Shown here: piece after piece, positions 58,949 to 64,000 of the stretch | Numbering within the stretch: the stretch's first letter is position 1 | How the letters are laid out: the number at the start of each line of letters is the position of its first letter | Source: Allium sativum | Taxonomy: Eukaryota; Streptophyta; Magnoliopsida; Asparagales; Amaryllidaceae | DNA: 64,000 nt | Assembly (NCBI GenBank): GCA_030737875.1 | Contig: CM060910.1 | Coordinates: forward strand, 631,519,303 to 631,583,302 | Direction of reading: 5' to 3' | Notes under the pieces: generated by a model | What the model saw: the letters and a program-made list of their open reading frames with translations, nothing else | What the model was told of the DNA's origin: nothing | Database searches by the model: none | Position numbers and translations under genes: made by a program

Positions 58949-61900
58949 TGTAACGTCCTAGATTTTTTGGATATTTAAATATATTTTATCGATATTTCAG
59001 GCTTTAAAAATAGTTTTCTTTTCAAACGACCTCCATTCTCAATGAAACGAGTTTTATTGGAGTGCGTGTGATTAATTATTGCTATGTTTCCTGTTTGGAT
59101 CCGAACGGAGTTGTTTTGTCAGTAGACGAAATTTAAGGGTGAACCGATGATTATAATTTGAATTAGAACACGCTATTTGTGCAAATGGAGTCCCTTTTTT
59201 TGAAATTAGTTTCATTAGGACCGTAACATCAAATTATACCACGACGTCCATTTTCGTAATTTTTGGAGATCGTGTACATCGTTGCGTATTTAATGGTCAG
59301 CGTTAAATATCATTAACCGTATAAAATAAAATAAAAAGTTACAAACCTACCCTACCCTAGCCCATTCACTCTTAACGCGTGACTAATCACACACCTAATA
59401 AATAGAACATGCCCAGCCTTGAAAACGAGGAAAACGCAGACCCGTACATTTATAAACCATACCCTAAACCATACCTACCGTGTACTAAACGATGTCTAAA
59501 CCATACCCTATTGCGTGTTTTCAACCTATTTCACCATCCCTCAGCAAGGCTGTACAAATTGAATAACACATCATTCTTATCCCCGCCTACTTTTTCTATA
59601 TATACTATGCCTGCTCTCTCCTTCTTGTACAAAAACAAATCAACGAAGCCAAACACTTTCCTCCTTCATTTTTAGAAAATTCGAGAGTAAATAATCGATA
59701 CAAAAATCGAATTAAAATTTATAAATCACAATGCAAACTTCTTGAGCTTTTAGTCTTTATTTTAGTGGAATATTTGAATGGTAAAGGGGTTCGATGGTGA
59801 CTGCATGCATGGCATGATCTAAACAAGGGAGGGTTTCGCTCCGAAAAGGTTCACTTCTGTTGTGTGAAGAAGGTAAGAACGTATCAGAGAAAATGATGCA
59901 GGGTAGTCGAGTAGTGATGGCGGTTCAGGAGAAGGACTCGAGTTTTACTCCATGCAGGCAAGGGAAGTGGTCCCGGGTGTTGAATTCAGTGGAAATGGAA
60001 GGAGCAGTTGTGGGGAGTGGAGATCTGACATGAAGGAGTTTTACTGCATGTTTTTGGTGATAAGTAGAGGAGAGAAGGAGCATGTGGCGGCTTTGAGAGG
60101 CATCACTGTGGTGTTAATGTGAAGGAGAAGTCTGGCGAGGTGACAGTGTCAGCAGAAAACTTGAGGGAAACAGTGCGTGTCGAGTTCTGGTATCACGAGG
60201 CTACGGGAAGATCGAAGAAGTGGTACTGGTGGTATGATAGGTGTTGGGCGTGTAAGGACTGGCAACCGCGATGGGGAGTCACGGTGATGACTGCATGCGT
60301 GGAAAGGTGTTGAACGTAGAGCAGCGTTGGAGTTTCTTTTTTCACAGAAGAGGGAAGGCTACTTGCTGGTGAATGGGGGGGGGGGGGGGGTGAGTAGCTA
60401 TGTTTTTGAATTTTGACCGGAGTCGCAGTCTTTATGTAAGAAAGGAGAAGAAGAAATTGGTGAATGGATGGGTTTGGCCCTTTGCATATAAAAAGAAGGA
60501 GAATGGGCCTAATTAAATTTGGACCGCATGGGGTTAACCAATGTACAAAGCAGTACAATAATATAAGAGGGAGATGGACGTGAAGAGTTGGTTGGGCGGT
60601 ACATTGGAAATAACGGGTTGTTGAAAGGGAAAGAGATTTTGGTGGAGCAACAGTAAATAACGCCGAGACTATAACTAACGATAATGACGGATTAAATCTA
60701 AACAAGGTAACTAAGGTAAGAGAATGAATTATTAAATTAGAATTTATAATCATTTAAAGTTATTAAACTTGTAGTAGCAATAAATTATTCATACTTTATC
60801 GATAACTGATGAAACATGATTCATTGGAATCGTGGCGATGGTGGCTACGCAGTTAAGATGATTTGGTGGGATTCGGAACCCACTGGGATTTCGTGTAATT
60901 TTAAACGTCAGTTTAAAATTATACGAAACAACACGACAACCGGCAATCAAGTAAAAAGTGAGTTAACTCTCACACTTTTCTGAAATACTGTGACGTGCTA
61001 AATTCATATAATTATAATTTATCATTGAATGGTTGGTTGCTATGGATGTTGTTGGTTGTTATTGTTTGATTGGCTAACTTTATTATATTTCATCGTTAAA
61101 TTGCATATACTATTATCAAATGTCATTGTGATATGTGATGCAGGGACGAACAGGTTGGAGGAATCCAACTGGATTCCTCAAATAAATTGTATATTATTTG
61201 TTGATCATATTATTTATATATATAAATTATTTACCCAAATGATAATAAAACCTATCTGGATGTTGATGATTGAATGCTAATCATTGTTGTGATTTTAATC
61301 AATTGATAGTATTGATTAAGGGGTTGGCAGTGGTGGCCTAAAATCTACCGTTTTAAGACGCCGTTTTGCTGTTAGGCGAATTGACGAAGTTTTAAGTTAT
61401 AATATTTATTTTACAACTAAATTGAAGATTTCAACTTTAACTTATATAAGTTAAATATTATTTAATAATCATTTAATAATGATTAATTATTCTATTTCCA
61501 ATTAATAATGGGATTAACTAGGTTTAAAGTAGTTAATGTTGAAGTAAATTATTATTTTAAATAATAATAATAATTAAAGCAATGACTTTTTAATTATATG
61601 TAAAATAAGAAGTGATCAAATGGAAATAAGCCTTGAATAAAGTTTAGTAATAGTTAAAAAAATGGATTATAATCCAACTTTTACAAACAAACTTTGTAAA
61701 TGTGACCTGTAAGCTAATGCAGAAGTTTCAATAGGATTTTACTTGAGTAAAATGAGTGAAATTGAAAGGGGCTTTTAAAAAGGGATGGTTAATTGGATTT
61801 GCGAAAGGATATTTAATAGTTAAATAAATTAAGTAAAGAGATTGTAAGAAGACGTCTAATGTAAGAAATGGTTTAATAAACTATATTTAGAATTATATAG

Positions 61901-62363
61901 CAAATGGGAATTTGAGATATCGAAATAATATTAGTTTTGAAATTACGAACTTGTATCGATCTTGAGATAAAAACATTGTCGATCAAGGTCTGAGAGGTAA
62001 TTTGAATACCCCAACTTGAACGACTTCACTTTTATTAAGAGGTATTAGTTCGTAATGGTATAAGAAGTAAAAGGCAGGTTCGTGGACAAATATAGAAATA
62101 TCTATAAAGTAAAAGGAAATAAAAGGAATTCTGTTTTAGGAAAATAGTGTGAAGGACAAAATTAACAAAAAATTTATCCGTAAGGATAAGAAGCAAAAAA
62201 TTTAACGAAAAGGACAAACTTTATTGTAAAATATGAAATGATAGCGGGCCCCTGAATTCCTCCCTTTACACTAAAAAGTATCCTTATGGCTAAAATTTTA
62301 GCCTCTTGTCCTTATGGATAAATTTTTTGTTTAGTTTGTCCTTATGCCTAAAAACCCCATTCT

Positions 62364-62397
<34 letters not shown>

Positions 62398-63915
62398 CCG
62401 AGTAAAGGAAATATTAAAAGGATTTAGATTAAATGGGATTTGGAAAGTTATAACGATATTTTCGAGGTTAAGAGAATTAAAGAGACAAGTTTGGGAAGAT
62501 GTTTATTTTATAAGGAAAGATGTTGATTATTGTTTTCAAAGGTAACAGGAACAAAAAAGTTTTGTTAAGATAAAATTTATGAAATCGATGGAATGGTTTA
62601 ATTGAATTATTTATATAAAGGACCTGAGCTGCCAATTTACTTAGTTTTACCGCTATGATTTGATAGTTAAGCAACCGACTATCAAATGAATTATTCTATT
62701 GGACCTTTTGACGTGCTATTTCGAAGAGACTGGGATGAGGATGACCCAAAACCACTTCGAATCAACTGTGCGGGCGCGACTAACTTGCAGACTTAAAGAT
62801 ATAGCATTGAAGACCGTTGATCTTTATGAGTGGAAGAACTACTTGACAAATTCCTTTGGATTGCTACCAGAGTTATTTGGATTATGATTCTGTCGTGATT
62901 GAAATCCACGAATTGCAAGGACTTCACGCTACTGATCCTTGGGGTGATTACTATATAGGATGCGGTAAGAGGGTGCCTTCGGATCATCCTGTTCCTGGAT
63001 GACTTGTATAGATGAGTGTCTGACAGAGTATTTCCAAAAGGTCACGTACATTGATTTCTTCAAACATGCCCAGTGTATTTTTGTGGATGTCAATTGGTGA
63101 TTTGACGATGTGGCATTCAAAGTGAATGGTGACTAGATATTCTAAGAAAGTAAACGTAGCCTCAAGCCTCACAACCGGAAAATGACAGAAATCGGGTAGG
63201 CAACATGGCTAGGTGGGTCATCCCCAAGTCGGATATATTATTACCAATCTAGGGAAAATCCTTATTTGTTCTTCTTTCACTTCTGTATCTCCCGGGAACG
63301 GTTATGTTGCTAGCAACCATAGGGTGACAATATATTCACTACACTCAAGCTAAATGAGTGGGCGGTCATGTGTGGCCGGGTTGCAAGACGTTCTTGTTAA
63401 ACCCCAGTGTATACCCTCTAGAGTACACTGATTGGAAGGTGATCCCATACCTTGTCTTTTGGAATCCATTCTCCACTAAGAGCCCCGCGGTTTTTGATTT
63501 TATAATAAATATGTAGAGCGTGAGATGCAAGCGTTCTGCTAGATGGTTATTTATTTGTTGTTTGATAGACACTATTATAATATCACTAGATTTGATATAT
63601 CAAAAATGTTTTGAGTTATACTAAGGTAAAAACCGTCCATGTTTATGTGTGGGCTGGTCTTACTATTATCCTTTTCTTTTAAAAGGATTTTATAAAGTTA
63701 AACAAGTTGTTGTGCTGTGAATTTATCGCTGAAAGTATTCCATACTGGTCCGAGTAAATTTTGCTCTGCTTCAAATGGCTCGGGTCATACCGAGTTCATT
63801 TCTAGGTAAGGTTTCGCTTAGAGTCCAGGAGTTGGAAGAAGGAGGCTTCACCGCTAGTTATATAAAGTTTATTTCCGCTATGACTGATGTATGTTGTACT
63901 CTGATAAATGGTATG
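58949..63915. mobile_element. D2: second long LTR-like unit, related to D1
   Basis: It starts TGTAACGTCCTAG and follows D1 in order over most of its length without the CACTA insertion. Its last 220 bp or so, present in D1, are missing because D3 begins at 63916. A TATA-like CTATATATAC lies at about 59597-59606. A G run of about 14 lies at about 60376-60390 and an AT microsatellite at 62367-62394. The 186-residue minus frame 60193-60753 has no recognisable domain and is not called as a gene. Confidence 0.6.
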
Positions 63916-64000
63916 TGTAACGGCCCAGGAAATATTCGACTTCGGTAATCGACACACAACACCATGTCGACTATTCAAGAATCGAAAATACCGGATTATT
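63916..64000. mobile_element. D3: start of another TGTAACGGCCCAGG unit, cut by window end
   Basis: The first 14 bases are the same as the start of D1, then the sequence differs (AAATATTCGACTTCGG). Its abrupt start inside the D2 homology suggests that it inserted into D2. Only 85 bp are visible. Confidence 0.5.

Noticed and set aside
60193..60753. 186-residue minus-strand frame in D2
   Set aside because: No recognisable domain. It is Ser/Leu/Pro-rich from reverse-reading G/A-rich sequence, spans a G run, and has no visible counterpart in D1.

Overview
This is nuclear DNA from a flowering plant, most likely a eudicot. It is AT-rich and dominated by layered transposable elements, with one convincing host gene. 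That gene is split over two exons (20533-20631 and 28810-29529). It encodes a zinc-finger stress-associated protein with two AN1 and two C2H2 fingers (SAP11/SAP13 class), 272 residues after splicing. Its single visible intron is about 8.2 kb and holds a decayed LINE, a MITE with a perfect target duplication, a GGCGCA-ended terminal-inverted-repeat element and simple repeats.

Layout. (1) 1-8520: retrotransposon A, minus strand, Tekay-like chromovirus with very similar long LTRs. Gag is intact. Protease, reverse transcriptase (RT), RNase H and the integrase (IN) core are gone, and the gap carries an array of small hairpins. (2) 8521-9670 and 20152-20366: microsatellite, MITE debris, and a hAT-like MITE cut in two by the next element. 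(3) 9671-20151: element C, a LARD-like non-coding LTR element with 4.3 kb LTRs, a 1.8 kb interior and CACAT target duplications. (4) 20367-29529: the SAP gene. (5) 29530-34806: MITEs, one nested and flanked by perfect 8-bp duplications, then a plus-strand Tat-like LTR/gag remnant. (6) 34812-44389: element B, a complete but dead minus-strand Tekay-type element with GACAG target duplications and all domains from gag to chromodomain. (7) 44395-64000: LTR debris (E), two long related LTR-like units (D1, D2) and the start of a third (D3). D1 is interrupted by a 3.85 kb CACTA transposon carrying an aspartic-protease gene fragment.

Elements A, B and C all lie on the minus strand and use the same initiator-Met-tRNA-type primer site (plus-strand GCTCTGATACCA). 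Element A looks like a deletion derivative that would need enzymes from a relative. The SAP gene has only about 170 bp of apparently non-repetitive sequence before its start codon.

The most unusual signal is a class of short hairpins whose arms differ from one to the next while the loop word stays nearly constant. The clearest set is at 3530-4260 (loop CCA); another is in the LTRs of element C (loop like TCATTTCATC), and looser sets occur in other LTR families here. All similarity statements are by eye; nothing was aligned or searched by computer.
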